This document shows, piece by piece, positions 18,080 through 27,820 of a stretch of 64,000 nt of DNA. Positions within the stretch are counted from its first letter, which is position 1. The number at the start of each line of letters is the position of its first letter. The translations under genes and the position numbers were made by a program. Under the pieces are notes generated by a model. That model was not told the DNA's origin. It did no database searches and saw nothing but the letters and a program-made list of their open reading frames with translations. The stretch is taken from positions 1,302,001 through 1,366,000 of the forward strand of contig NZ_CP013074.1 of the NCBI RefSeq assembly GCF_001889305.1, in the 5' to 3' direction. This DNA is from Dehalococcoides mccartyi (GTDB lineage Bacteria; Chloroflexota; Dehalococcoidia; Dehalococcoidales; Dehalococcoidaceae).

Positions 18080-19334
18080 GTTTTTCCTTTGTTATCAGGA
18101 CTTCGTCAATCTTCATACCCTTCATACGGGTAATGACCACCTTGAGGTTCTGGAATTTAATCTGCTGACCTTGCTTGGGTATGTATCCCAAACGGTCAAG
18201 TATCAATCCGGCAATAGTTTCATAATCACCTTCAGGCAAGTCCAATTCCATTTCAACATTAGCTTCTTCTATGCGCATACTGCCGTCTACCTGGAAGGTA
18301 TACTCGTTAATAGACTCATAATCTTTTTCAGCTTCAGCCAGTTCATCACCCACCGGCCCTACAATCTCTTCCATCAGGCGTGACAAACTCACAATACCGG
18401 CAGTGCCGCCGTATTCGTCTATAACCACGCACATACGAAAATTCTTTTCCCGCATTTCATTGAAAAGCTTGCCGATAGGCTTGGTTTCAGGAGCAAAGTA
18501 AGCCGGACGCATAAGGTCGTCCACCAAATCCTGTGGAGTATGAGTACCTTTAGCAAGTGCCATCAGCACATCTTTAATGGATAAAATACCCAGCACATTA
18601 TCCATGTTTTCTTCGTACACAGGGAAACGTGACATAGGAGACTCGGAATACAAGTCCATAAAGTTTTTCAGGGTTGAGCCCTTTTCCACGCTCTCCACTT
18701 CCGGCCTGGGCACTATTACTTCACGCACCGGCCGGTCGGAAAACTCAAACACCTTATGCAAAAGCTCAGCTTTGTCTTCTTCTACCGTACCTTCTTTATG
18801 GCCTACGGTTATCATGGCACGGATATCATCTTCGGCAACCAGCGAACTCTTAAGCGAAGGCCCGCCGAAGAGTTTGGTGAAACCGGAGGATATCCAGCCA
18901 AGCAAAGCCACTACGGGTGCAAATACTTTTGAAATTATTTCTACAATAGGAGCTACCGAAAGGGCTATCTTTTCAGAATGCTGGGTGGCCAGAGTTTTGG
19001 GAGTGGTTTCGCCAAAAACCAGCAGTACAATAGTAACACCCGCAGTGGCAATAAGCACACCGGTTTCATTGCCCCAGACTGACACCGCCAGAACGGTACC
19101 CAAGGCGGAAGCAGCCGTATTTACGAAGTTGTTTCCCAGAAGCACCGTTGAAAGGAATTTTTCCGGCCTTTCCATCAGTTTGGAGACCTTGTCTGCTCCC
19201 TTTACTTTGCTTTGTACCAGATTTTGCAGACGGAAACGCTGTAGCGAAATAAAGGCAGTTTCAGAGCTGGCAAAGAAAGCTGAAAAGACAACACACAGAA
19301 AGAAGAGTATAAGGTACCAAGTATCGGTACTCAT
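18060..19334 (-). CDS. CNNM/CorC (HlyC) family membrane protein with CBS domains
   Basis: A 424-residue protein. The N-terminal DUF21/CNNM domain has four hydrophobic stretches (about 5-25, 58-80, 90-110, 125-150) starting LFFLCVVFSAFFASSETAFISL. A CBS pair follows (about 205-330, with MRPAYFAPETKPIGKLFNEM) and then a CorC/HlyC C-terminal domain with FQVDGSMRIEEANVEM. Members export Mg2+/Co2+ or affect ion resistance; the older name haemolysin is misleading. It is the first gene of a minus-strand operon whose promoter faces tsaD. Confidence 0.88.
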   Translation of the reverse strand: MSTDTWYLILFFLCVVFSAFFASSETAFISLQRFRLQNLVQSKVKGADKVSKLMERPEKFLSTVLLGNNFVNTAASALGTVLAVSVWGNETGVLIATAGVTIVLLVFGETTPKTLATQHSEKIALSVAPIVEIISKVFAPVVALLGWISSGFTKLFGGPSLKSSLVAEDDIRAMITVGHKEGTVEEDKAELLHKVFEFSDRPVREVIVPRPEVESVEKGSTLKNFMDLYSESPMSRFPVYEENMDNVLGILSIKDVLMALAKGTHTPQDLVDDLMRPAYFAPETKPIGKLFNEMREKNFRMCVVIDEYGGTAGIVSLSRLMEEIVGPVGDELAEAEKDYESINEYTFQVDGSMRIEEANVEMELDLPEGDYETIAGLILDRLGYIPKQGQQIKFQNLKVVITRMKGMKIDEVLITKEKRAASKS

Positions 19335-19379
19335 TTTGAAGAAAACCTCACTAACCTAGGCAACAGAGCCTGGATATTT

Positions 19380-19408
19380 ATAATAACATTGACCTATATG
19401 GGTGTCAA
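19380..19408 (-). promoter_or_regulatory. Promoter of the CNNM-to-tilS operon
   Basis: The minus strand reads TTGACA (19408-19403), a 17-base spacer and TATTAT (19385-19380), 46 bases before the CNNM start. Confidence 0.68.
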
Positions 19409-19428
19409 AGGGTTTAGCCCCCTTGACA
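19403..19428. promoter_or_regulatory. Inverted repeat between divergent CNNM and tsaD promoters
   Basis: TGTCAAAGGG (19403-19412) and CCCCTTGACA (19419-19428) pair at 9 of 10 positions around a 6-base centre. The left arm contains the minus-strand -35 box. The right arm ends 10 bases before the tsaD -10 box, a position suited to a shared operator. Confidence 0.45.
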
Positions 19429-19435
19429 TTGTCTA

Positions 19436-19444
19436 TGCTATAAT
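19436..19444 (+). promoter_or_regulatory. Extended -10 promoter of tsaD
   Basis: TGCTATAAT is a perfect extended -10 element. The TTGACA upstream is only 10 bases away, too near to be its -35. Transcription would start around 19451, only 2-4 bases before the tsaD ATG, so the mRNA would be almost leaderless, in keeping with the lack of an SD. Confidence 0.55.
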
Positions 19445-19453
19445 CCTGAATAT

Positions 19454-20434
19454 ATGAAAATACTTGGTATAGAAAGCTCCTGTGATGAAACCGCGGCTTC
19501 GGTAGTAGAAGACGGCGTAAATATTTTATCAAACCGCGTATCCTCACAGATAGATATCCACTCCCGTTACGGCGGGGTAGTTCCCGAAGTAGCTTCCCGC
19601 CAGCACCTGCTTTCCATATTACCGGTAATAAGTGACGCACTTAAGGAAGCCGGTATCGGCTTTGATGAAATTTCGGCTATAGCCGTAACCAACGGGCCGG
19701 GGCTGGCAGGCTCTTTGATTGTGGGGGTCAATGCCGCCAAATCTATAGCCGCCGCCCGCCGCATACCTCTGATTGCGGTAAACCACCTGCACGGTCATAT
19801 TTACGCAAACTGGCTTTCTGGCAAAGTGCCGGAATTCCCCTGCCTGTGCCTGACTGTATCAGGCGGGCATACTGATTTGGTGCTGATGAGAGGACATGGT
19901 CAGTACGAACTGCTGGGACACACCCGTGATGATGCCGCAGGCGAAGCCTTTGACAAAGCCGCCAGAATACTGGGGCTAAGCTATCCGGGCGGGCCTGCCA
20001 TAGACAGAGCTTCGCAGGATGGTCAGGCAGTACTGGATTTGCCCCGTTCGTGGATACCCGGCAGTCATGACTTCAGCTTCAGCGGACTAAAAACTGCCCT
20101 GCTCAGGCTGGTGGAAAGCGGCGAAGTCTGTTCGGTAAATGATGCCGCCGCCAGTTTTCAAAAAGCAGTGGTAGATGTACTGGTAACCAAAACCATAAAC
20201 TGCGCCCGAGAGTACAACGTAAAACAGATACTGCTGGCAGGCGGAGTGGCCGCCAACAACCTGCTGCGTAAACAGCTAAGCGAACAATCCCCTCTGATGG
20301 TTTCCATACCGCCGATAGGTTTATGTACCGATAATGCTGCCGTAATAGCCTCCTGCGGCTATTTCCGCTTTATATCCGGCAGCCAAGACGGACTGGATAT
20401 GGATGTTCTGCCTGCACTGTCTGTTACTTCCTGA
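19454..20434 (+). CDS. tsaD: tRNA N6-adenosine threonylcarbamoyltransferase TsaD
   Basis: A 326-residue member of the Kae1/Qri7/YgjD family that transfers threonylcarbamoyl to A37 of ANN-decoding tRNAs together with TsaB/TsaE. It starts [21 protein letters not shown] (ASKHA phosphate-binding). Metal-binding histidines lie in NHLHGHIYA (about 108-116). [28 protein letters not shown] and [13 protein letters not shown] are present, and it ends within the usual length. It is divergent from the CNNM gene and has no visible SD. Confidence 0.95.
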   Translation: MKILGIESSCDETAASVVEDGVNILSNRVSSQIDIHSRYGGVVPEVASRQHLLSILPVISDALKEAGIGFDEISAIAVTNGPGLAGSLIVGVNAAKSIAAARRIPLIAVNHLHGHIYANWLSGKVPEFPCLCLTVSGGHTDLVLMRGHGQYELLGHTRDDAAGEAFDKAARILGLSYPGGPAIDRASQDGQAVLDLPRSWIPGSHDFSFSGLKTALLRLVESGEVCSVNDAAASFQKAVVDVLVTKTINCAREYNVKQILLAGGVAANNLLRKQLSEQSPLMVSIPPIGLCTDNAAVIASCGYFRFISGSQDGLDMDVLPALSVTS

Positions 20435-20819
20435 GTCAACCGGCTGCGAATGTCTGAAAATAAAAAAGGAACCCGTTTCCGAGCTCCCTTTTACAACTTG
20501 TACAGTATTTGAGGCGGCCTGTACAGTTTTAAAAGACCATCCAGATCTTTTAGAACTGTAATCAGTATAAATCAGAACCAAAGGTCTTACTATCGTACTT
20601 ATTACGTAAATTATCTGCGCATTTATGCGTAGTACTATAATATACTTTTGTATATTTTTGAGTAATTACACGTCTAAGCAACTCTGCTAAACCCTGTTAC
20701 TGACACGCTAACAATCATTAGAGAGAGTTTACAATATTGGATAAGATAGCTTTTTTAGTTTTTAGACGTATATTCCAGTTTATTTAACCCTAAATAACCA
20801 TAACTTCCCCTGTATACAG
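20435..20819. other. Gene-free AT-rich stretch between tsaD and the groES promoter
   Basis: No credible reading frame was found. Just after tsaD an imperfect hairpin (AAAAGGA at about 20464 with TCCCTTTT) may terminate tsaD. TGTACAGT occurs twice about 25 bases apart near 20500-20530. AATATAC-TTTT-GTATATT (20639-20656) is a perfect 7-bp stem followed by T residues and is preceded by an isolated TATAAT (20636-20641). CTGCGCA/TGCGTAG near 20615 can form another stem. A small RNA is possible but unsupported. Confidence 0.4.
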
Positions 20820-20848
20820 TTGCAGGTGACCTCTCAGTACTGTATTAT
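20820..20848 (+). promoter_or_regulatory. groESL promoter
   Basis: TTGCAG (20820-20825), a 17-base spacer and TATTAT (20843-20848), immediately upstream of the CIRCE-like operator. The start is predicted near 20855. Confidence 0.7.
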
Positions 20849-20855
20849 ATGCCTG

Positions 20856-20882
20856 TTAGCAGTCTCGTACTGAGACTGCTAA
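20856..20882 (+). promoter_or_regulatory. CIRCE-like HrcA operator upstream of groES
   Basis: TTAGCAGTC-N9-GACTGCTAA is a perfect 9-9-9 inverted repeat. The classical CIRCE site is TTAGCACTC-N9-GAGTGCTAA, so arm length and spacer agree and one symmetric base pair differs (C to G, with the compensating change in the other arm). It starts at the predicted transcription start and ends 43 bases before groES. HrcA would repress here; no hrcA gene is in the window. Confidence 0.82.
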
Positions 20883-20925
20883 AAAATTGCCGCAATAAAT
20901 TTAGTCAAACTTAGAAGGAGGAATA

Positions 20926-21222
20926 ATGGCAATTAGATTCGAACCCCTGCACAACATGGTACTCATCCAACCCCAGGAAAAACAGGATATGAGCAAAGGC
21001 GGCATCATCATCCCCGACGCCGCTCAGGAAAAATCCCAGGAAGGCTTGATAGTAGCCGTGGGTCCCGGCCGTCTGGATAAAGATGGCAAACGCGAAGTTA
21101 TGAGCATTAAAGTCGGCGACAAGGTTCTTTTCCCCAAATTCGGCGGTGTTGAACTTAAATCTGGTGGCATTGAGTATATCATCATGCCCGAAAGCCAGAT
21201 TATGGCTAAAATCGTAGGCTAA
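20926..21222 (+). CDS. groES: Co-chaperonin GroES
   Basis: A 98-residue Hsp10 that caps the GroEL chamber. It has PLHNMVLIQPQEKQDMSKGGIIIPDAAQEKSQEGLIVAVGPG at the N-terminus with the mobile loop (about residues 17-35), and ends GIEYIIMPESQIMAKIVG. The SD AGAAGGAGG precedes the ATG. It is followed after 27 bases by groEL in the standard order, behind a strong promoter and CIRCE-like operator. Confidence 0.97.
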   Translation: MAIRFEPLHNMVLIQPQEKQDMSKGGIIIPDAAQEKSQEGLIVAVGPGRLDKDGKREVMSIKVGDKVLFPKFGGVELKSGGIEYIIMPESQIMAKIVG

Positions 21223-21231
21223 ATTTTTTAA

Positions 21232-22863
<1,632 letters not shown>

Positions 22864-22883
22864 GACCCGTACGGGTTAAATAG

Positions 22884-22918
22884 AAAAGGGCGGGACTTCG
22901 ATCCCGCCCTTTTCTTTA
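22884..22918 (+). terminator. groESL terminator
   Basis: AAAAGGGCGGGA (22884-22895), the loop CTTCGA and TCCCGCCCTTTT (22902-22913) form a perfect 12-bp stem ending in T residues. It may also serve the convergent M16 peptidase gene. Confidence 0.92.
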
Positions 22919-22949
22919 TCATGAATAATCTAAACGGCAGACCGGTTGT

Positions 22950-24209
22950 CTAGCCTTTCAGTAAACCCTCCACTGCTTCTTTGTCTACCGGCCCTACCAG
23001 AGCCAGCCGCATTTCAGGTTTCCTAAAATACTCACCCGCTAGTTCCATTACAGCTTTCAGACTTACCCCGTCTATCAGACGAATAACGTCTTCATGGGTA
23101 TTCACCCTTCGGCACAGCAGTTCCTGAGAGCCTATCCATTTAGCCATATAACGGCTGTCTTCCATAGCCAGATGTATCCGCCCCTTAGACATTTCCTTGG
23201 CTTTTGTCAACTCCTCAGCCGTTATGGTTGTTTTTGCGCTTTCCAGTTCCGTAAGTATAGCCTCGACACAGGCCGTCAGATTGGCAGGATCTACTGCGGC
23301 ATATATGGAAAAAGCCCCTGTATCATGCAAAAACTCCGTACCGGACTGGACAGAATAGGCTAATCCCAAATTATCCCTGACATGGGCAAAAAGGCGGCTG
23401 CTCATACCATCACCCAATATGGTGTTTAATATGCTGAAAGCATAACGGCGGTCATCCAGACGGTTCATGCCCGGCATGGCCAGCATCAGGTTAATCTGCT
23501 CCGCATCTCGCTTGTCCACCCCTATCTGGCAAGGATTGCCATAATGATATGGGGCAAAAGACTGTATTTCATTCTTCCCGCCCAAACCACTGAAGGCCTG
23601 GGAAATAGCCGCCACGGCACTCTTGTGCTTTATATCTCCGGCTACTGCCACCACAATATTGGCAGGGTTGTAATGGCTGTGCATGAAAGCCTGCAGTTTT
23701 TGCTTGTCCAGCCCTGCCACGCTCTGTCGAGTACCGGCAATATCCCGCCCCAGCGGGTGATTTGGCCAGAGTATTTCATCAAGCAGCAGCCCCACCCGGT
23801 GGGAAGGGTTGTCCAGGCTCATGCTTATTTCTTCGTAGATTACCTTGCGTTCTTTTTCAAGGTCTTCGGGGTTAAACAGGGGGGTTACCAGCATATCCGA
23901 AAGCACATCCAGGGCCAGAGCAAACTTGTCACTGCCCACTTTGGCATAGTAAAGGGTAGACTCACGGTCGGTAGCCGCATTCAAAATACCCCCCACCCCC
24001 TCTATGGCACTGGAAATAAGCTGGGAATCAGGATACTTTTTGCTACCCCTGAATACCATGTGTTCTATAAAGTGGCTGGCACCGGCCTCGCAGTCTGTTT
24101 CATAACGCGAACCCACCCCGATATATACGCAAATGGTAACCGAACGGCTGGCAGGCATATGGTGACTTATTACCCGCAAACCGCTTGGCAAAACACTTAA
24201 TTCATACAA
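22950..24209 (-). CDS. M16-family zinc peptidase (processing-peptidase-like)
   Basis: A 419-residue pitrilysin/MPP-type protein. The inverted zinc motif HFIEH lies in GASHFIEHMVFRGS (about 46-50) with the downstream glutamate in AATDRESTLYYAKV, so the active site is complete. The C-terminal M16 domain (about 170-350) includes GDGMSSRLFAHVRDNLGLAYSV. Bacterial members process peptides or bacteriocins; the substrate here is unknown. The SD GAGGTG lies 9 bases before the ATG. It is divergent from hypA. Confidence 0.9.
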   Translation of the reverse strand: MYELSVLPSGLRVISHHMPASRSVTICVYIGVGSRYETDCEAGASHFIEHMVFRGSKKYPDSQLISSAIEGVGGILNAATDRESTLYYAKVGSDKFALALDVLSDMLVTPLFNPEDLEKERKVIYEEISMSLDNPSHRVGLLLDEILWPNHPLGRDIAGTRQSVAGLDKQKLQAFMHSHYNPANIVVAVAGDIKHKSAVAAISQAFSGLGGKNEIQSFAPYHYGNPCQIGVDKRDAEQINLMLAMPGMNRLDDRRYAFSILNTILGDGMSSRLFAHVRDNLGLAYSVQSGTEFLHDTGAFSIYAAVDPANLTACVEAILTELESAKTTITAEELTKAKEMSKGRIHLAMEDSRYMAKWIGSQELLCRRVNTHEDVIRLIDGVSLKAVMELAGEYFRKPEMRLALVGPVDKEAVEGLLKG

Positions 24210-24232
24210 ATAAACACCTCGCTTCTTTCTGA

Positions 24233-24261
24233 ATAATAAACACAGCCTTAAAAGGTGTCAA
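24233..24261 (-). promoter_or_regulatory. Promoter of the M16 peptidase gene
   Basis: The minus strand reads TTGACA (24261-24256), a 17-base spacer and TATTAT (24238-24233), 24 bases before the start. Confidence 0.65.
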
Positions 24262-24284
24262 ATAAACCCTTAAATTAGACACCT
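24253..24284. promoter_or_regulatory. Inverted repeat between divergent M16 and hypA promoters
   Basis: AGGTGTC (24253-24259) and GACACCT (24278-24284) are perfect 7-base arms 18 bases apart. One arm overlaps the M16 -35 box and the other overlaps the hypA -35 box. Long-spaced arms are seen in NikR-type nickel operators, but this match is only by geometry. Confidence 0.45.
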
Positions 24285-24304
24285 AAGTGAGTCTGCCTTA
24301 TAAT
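24275..24304 (+). promoter_or_regulatory. Promoter of the hyp operon
   Basis: TTAGAC (24275-24280), an 18-base spacer and TATAAT (24299-24304). The start is expected near 24311, leaving about 6 nt before the hypA ATG and no SD. Confidence 0.6.
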
Positions 24305-24316
24305 TAAATAAGAATT

Positions 24317-24676
24317 ATGCACGAACTATCCATAACCGAAGAACTGCTAAAAACAATTGTAGCCAAGGCCGAAGAAGCCAAAGCCCGTAAAATCAGCCGG
24401 ATAAATCTGGTGATAGGCGAATATGCGGGCGTGGTGGAAGACAGCGTAAAAATGTGTTTTGATATACTCAGCCAGAATACTATGGCCAAGGGGGCGCTTT
24501 TAGAATTTAAGCGCATACCCGCTGAGTTCCGTTGCCGTTTGTGCGGCCATACCTTCCCTTCAGGGCAGCATTCACTGGTCTGCCCCAAATGTCAGGGCTG
24601 GAATGCCGAAGTGATAGCCGGCAACGAATTTTTTATTGAAAGCATTGAGGTAGATGATGAAAGTCAAAGTTCTTAA
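24317..24676 (+). CDS. hypA: Hydrogenase maturation nickel metallochaperone HypA
   Basis: A 119-residue protein that delivers Ni to the hydrogenase large subunit. The N-terminal MHELS provides the Ni-binding His2. The zinc site is formed by CRLCGHTFPSGQHSLVCPKC (about 73-92) with two CXXC pairs. Length is typical. It is the first gene of hypABFCDE, and its 3' end overlaps hypB. Confidence 0.95.
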   Translation: MHELSITEELLKTIVAKAEEAKARKISRINLVIGEYAGVVEDSVKMCFDILSQNTMAKGALLEFKRIPAEFRCRLCGHTFPSGQHSLVCPKCQGWNAEVIAGNEFFIESIEVDDESQSS

Positions 24677-25310
24677 AAATATCACTGACATGAATGACCA
24701 GCTGGCTGCCAGAAACAAGGATATGTTTACCGGAAAAGGCATACTGGTGATAAATGTCATGTCTTCACCCGGCGCCGGTAAAACCAGCTTGCTTCTGAAG
24801 ACTATTGAGCTGCTGGGAGATTATACCAGGGTGGGTGTGATAGAGGGTGATATAGCCTCAAGCGTAGATGCCGAAAAAATAGCCGCCACCGGTTCGCAGG
24901 CTATTCAGATAAATACAGACGGGGGCTGCCATCTGGATGCCAACATGGTAGCCTCAGCCGCAGACGGGCTGGAACTGGACAAGCTGGATATTATTTTTAT
25001 TGAAAACGTGGGCAATCTGGTCTGCCCGGCCGGATTTCAGCTGGGCGAAGCCAAAAGGGTAGTGCTGGCATCTGTGCCGGAGGGTGATGACAAACCCACT
25101 AAATACCCCTTTATGTTTAGGGATACAGACGTAATAGTCATAACCAAAATGGATTACCTGCCGCTTAGTGACTTTAATATGGAATCTTTCCGTAAAACAG
25201 TGCTGGGTCTAAACCCGGACGTAAAAATAATTGAGCTTTCAGTAAGGAATGGCCAGGGGCTGGACGAATGGACAGCCTGGCTGAAAAGCAACCTCCTCAA
25301 GGGGAAATAG
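24657..25310 (+). CDS. hypB: Hydrogenase nickel incorporation GTPase HypB
   Basis: A 217-residue SIMIBI-class GTPase that drives Ni release into the hydrogenase. The P-loop is SSPGAGKTSLL (about 37-47). DTDG-like NTDGGCHLDANMV (about 85-97) holds the Cys-His metal site at the dimer interface, and VITKMDYLP is the guanine-binding motif. There is no N-terminal His-rich nickel-storage stretch. ATG at 24654 and 24657 are both possible; the SD GAGG at 24647-24650 is better spaced for 24657. It overlaps hypA by 20 bases. Confidence 0.95.
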   Translation: MKVKVLKNITDMNDQLAARNKDMFTGKGILVINVMSSPGAGKTSLLLKTIELLGDYTRVGVIEGDIASSVDAEKIAATGSQAIQINTDGGCHLDANMVASAADGLELDKLDIIFIENVGNLVCPAGFQLGEAKRVVLASVPEGDDKPTKYPFMFRDTDVIVITKMDYLPLSDFNMESFRKTVLGLNPDVKIIELSVRNGQGLDEWTAWLKSNLLKGK

Positions 25311-27602
25311 ATGCTCGCACCTAAGCAAACCAAGCGGTTTGCCTTTGCCATCAGCGGGATTGTCCAGGGGGTGGGCTTCCGCCCCTGTGTTTACCAGCTG
25401 GCCGCCAAACACAGCTTAAACGGCTGGGTCAGGAATACTTCTGCCGGAGTGGAGATAGAGGCGGAAGGAATTGAACAAGCACTGGACAGCTTTTCAGATG
25501 AGCTAATTAGACTCAGCCCGCCCCAATCAGTCATTAAGACATTTAAACAGACTGAAATACCCTTAACAGGTGAAGAAGGGTTTACCATCAAACCCAGCCA
25601 GAGCCTTTCCGGGCGTTTTCAGCTGGTTTCACCGGATATAGCCACCTGCACCCAGTGCCAAAATGATATTCTTGACCCCCGAAATCGCCGCTACCGTTAT
25701 CCCTTTACCAACTGCACCAACTGCGGCCCCCGTTTTACCATAATTGAGGACATACCCTATGACAGACCCCTGACCACCATGAAAGACTTTGAAATGTGCC
25801 CGGCCTGCCAGGCCGAATATGACAACCCTTTAGACCGCCGTTTCCATGCCCAGCCCAATGCCTGCCCGGTGTGCGGCCCCCGCCTCTGGCTGGCTGATAA
25901 AACCGGAAAAGAGCTTGAAAGTGCCGATGCCATAGCAGAAGCCGCAAAACTGCTGAAAGACGGCCGGATTTTGGCCATACGGGGTCTGGGGGGCTTTCTG
26001 CTGGCTGCTGACGCCACTAATCCGCTGGCGGTTAATACCCTCCGGCGCCGTAAACACCGCCCTTCCAAACCCTTTGCGGTTATGCTTCCTAATATAGCCG
26101 AAGCCCGCAAACACTGTTTTATATCCGCCGAAGAGGAAAAGCTGCTGATTTCACCCGCCGCACCCATAGTCCTATGCAAATGGAACAGGGAAAGCCCCGT
26201 ATGCCCCGAAACCGCCCCCAAACAAAATTATCTGGGCATAATGCTGGCGTACACACCTATCCACCACCTGCTTCTAAAGGAAACAGGTAAACCCCTTATC
26301 ATGACCAGCGGCAACCTGAGCGAAGAGCCCATTGCCAAAGACAATGACGAAGCCCTGAAACGGCTGGGCAATATAGCGGATTATTTTCTGCTTCACAACC
26401 GCCCCATTTACTCCCGTTATGATGACAGCGTGGTCATGTATGAGGCCGGTGCAAAAAGGGTAATCAGGCGGGGCAGGGGTTATGCCCCCTACCCTGTCCA
26501 GACCTCTTTTACGGATAAAGAAGTACTGGCGCTTGGTCCGCAGGAAAAGAATACCTTCTGCCTGCTCAAAGACGGTTATGCCTTTGTCAGCCAGCATATA
26601 GGGGATATGCAAAACCCCGAAACGCTGGACAGCTTTGAAGAAACCCTGGCGGTTTACCTGAAGCTATTCCGCTTAAACCCCCAAATAATAGCTTCAGACC
26701 TGCACCCCGGTTATATTACCACCGCTCTGGCTGAGGCACGCTCAGCCAGCCTTGACATACCTCTGGTCAAAGTCCAGCACCACCATGCCCATATTGCCTC
26801 CTGTCTGGCGGAAAACAACTGTGATAATGAGGTTATCGGGGTGGCTCTGGACGGCACCGGCTACGGGCTGGACGGACATATCTGGGGCGGGGAATTTTTC
26901 TGCGGGGGCATAAAACAGGGTTTTAGCCGCCAAGCCCATCTGGAATACCTGCCTCTCCCCGGAGGCGAAGCCGCCATCAAAAAACCCTACCGCACAGCCG
27001 TGTCATATGTCTATACCCTGCTGGGGGAAGAGGGCCTGAACTTTTTTAAAGATATAGAACCGGAAGAACTGGATATCATAAAAACCCAGCTTGACAAGAA
27101 ACTGAACTCCCCCCTTACTTCCAGTGCGGGCAGGCTGTTTGATGCGGTTGCCGCCCTGTGTGGAATCTGCCAAGTGGCAAACTATGACTCCCAGCCGGCC
27201 ATAGAGCTGGAAACCGAAGCCGGGGATACCGAATTTGCCCAGTTCTACCCCTTTGAGTTAGACTTAGATAAGGGCATTTACCTGATACGGCTGAAGGGCA
27301 TAATCCAATGCGTCCTTTCAGACCTTTCATCAGGCAAAACAGCCGCTTATATATCGGTAAAATTTCACAACACAGTCAGCCAGATAGTTCTGGACACCTG
27401 CCTAAGGCTTTCAGCCCAAAGCGGTCTTACCAAAGTAGCCCTTTCAGGCGGAGTTTTCCAGAACAGGCGGCTTTTCCGCCAGGTGATAAAAAAGCTGGAA
27501 GCAGAGGGATTTGAAGTGATTACCCATAAAGAAATCCCCTCTAATGACGGCTGCATATCACTGGGTCAGGCGGTAATAGCCGCCAGCCAAGGAGGAATAT
27601 AA
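25311..27602 (+). CDS. hypF: Carbamoyltransferase HypF
   Basis: A 763-residue enzyme that activates carbamoyl phosphate as carbamoyl-AMP and transfers it to HypE for the CN ligands of the Ni-Fe site. Domain order: acylphosphatase (about 1-95, GIVQGVGFRPCVYQLA), two zinc fingers with CXXC pairs (CTQCQND, CTNCG, CPACQ, CPVCG; about 110-185), a YrdC-like domain (about 200-385, SGNLSEEPI), and a Kae1-like domain with HHHAHIASCLAEN (about 482-494). The ATG directly follows the hypB stop, and its stop overlaps the hypC ATG (TAATG). Confidence 0.96.
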   Translation: MLAPKQTKRFAFAISGIVQGVGFRPCVYQLAAKHSLNGWVRNTSAGVEIEAEGIEQALDSFSDELIRLSPPQSVIKTFKQTEIPLTGEEGFTIKPSQSLSGRFQLVSPDIATCTQCQNDILDPRNRRYRYPFTNCTNCGPRFTIIEDIPYDRPLTTMKDFEMCPACQAEYDNPLDRRFHAQPNACPVCGPRLWLADKTGKELESADAIAEAAKLLKDGRILAIRGLGGFLLAADATNPLAVNTLRRRKHRPSKPFAVMLPNIAEARKHCFISAEEEKLLISPAAPIVLCKWNRESPVCPETAPKQNYLGIMLAYTPIHHLLLKETGKPLIMTSGNLSEEPIAKDNDEALKRLGNIADYFLLHNRPIYSRYDDSVVMYEAGAKRVIRRGRGYAPYPVQTSFTDKEVLALGPQEKNTFCLLKDGYAFVSQHIGDMQNPETLDSFEETLAVYLKLFRLNPQIIASDLHPGYITTALAEARSASLDIPLVKVQHHHAHIASCLAENNCDNEVIGVALDGTGYGLDGHIWGGEFFCGGIKQGFSRQAHLEYLPLPGGEAAIKKPYRTAVSYVYTLLGEEGLNFFKDIEPEELDIIKTQLDKKLNSPLTSSAGRLFDAVAALCGICQVANYDSQPAIELETEAGDTEFAQFYPFELDLDKGIYLIRLKGIIQCVLSDLSSGKTAAYISVKFHNTVSQIVLDTCLRLSAQSGLTKVALSGGVFQNRRLFRQVIKKLEAEGFEVITHKEIPSNDGCISLGQAVIAASQGGI

Positions 27603-27817
27603 TGTGCCTTGCAGTACCTGCCAAAATAATATCAGTTGAAGACGGGGTAGCGGAGGTAGACCTGAACGGGACTACCTATAAAGCCAGCCTGATGCTCACC
27701 CCCGAAGCCAAAGCGGGTGATTACGTACTGCTTCACACCGGCTATGCCATACAGGTAATAGACGAAAAAGACGCTTTGGAAACTTTGGAAATATTCAAGC
27801 AGATGGAGATGCTTTAA
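27602..27817 (+). CDS. hypC: Hydrogenase maturation chaperone HypC
   Basis: A 71-residue protein starting MCLAVPAKI. The Cys2 binds the Fe(CN)2CO unit with HypD and carries it to the hydrogenase precursor. Length and the acidic C-terminal helix are typical. The start overlaps the hypF stop. Confidence 0.95.
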   Translation: MCLAVPAKIISVEDGVAEVDLNGTTYKASLMLTPEAKAGDYVLLHTGYAIQVIDEKDALETLEIFKQMEML

Positions 27818-27820
27818 AGA

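Noticed and set aside
19423-19444. TTGACA plus TATAAT as a standard tsaD promoter
   Set aside because: The spacer is only 10 bases, too short for sigma-70; the extended -10 alone is the better reading.
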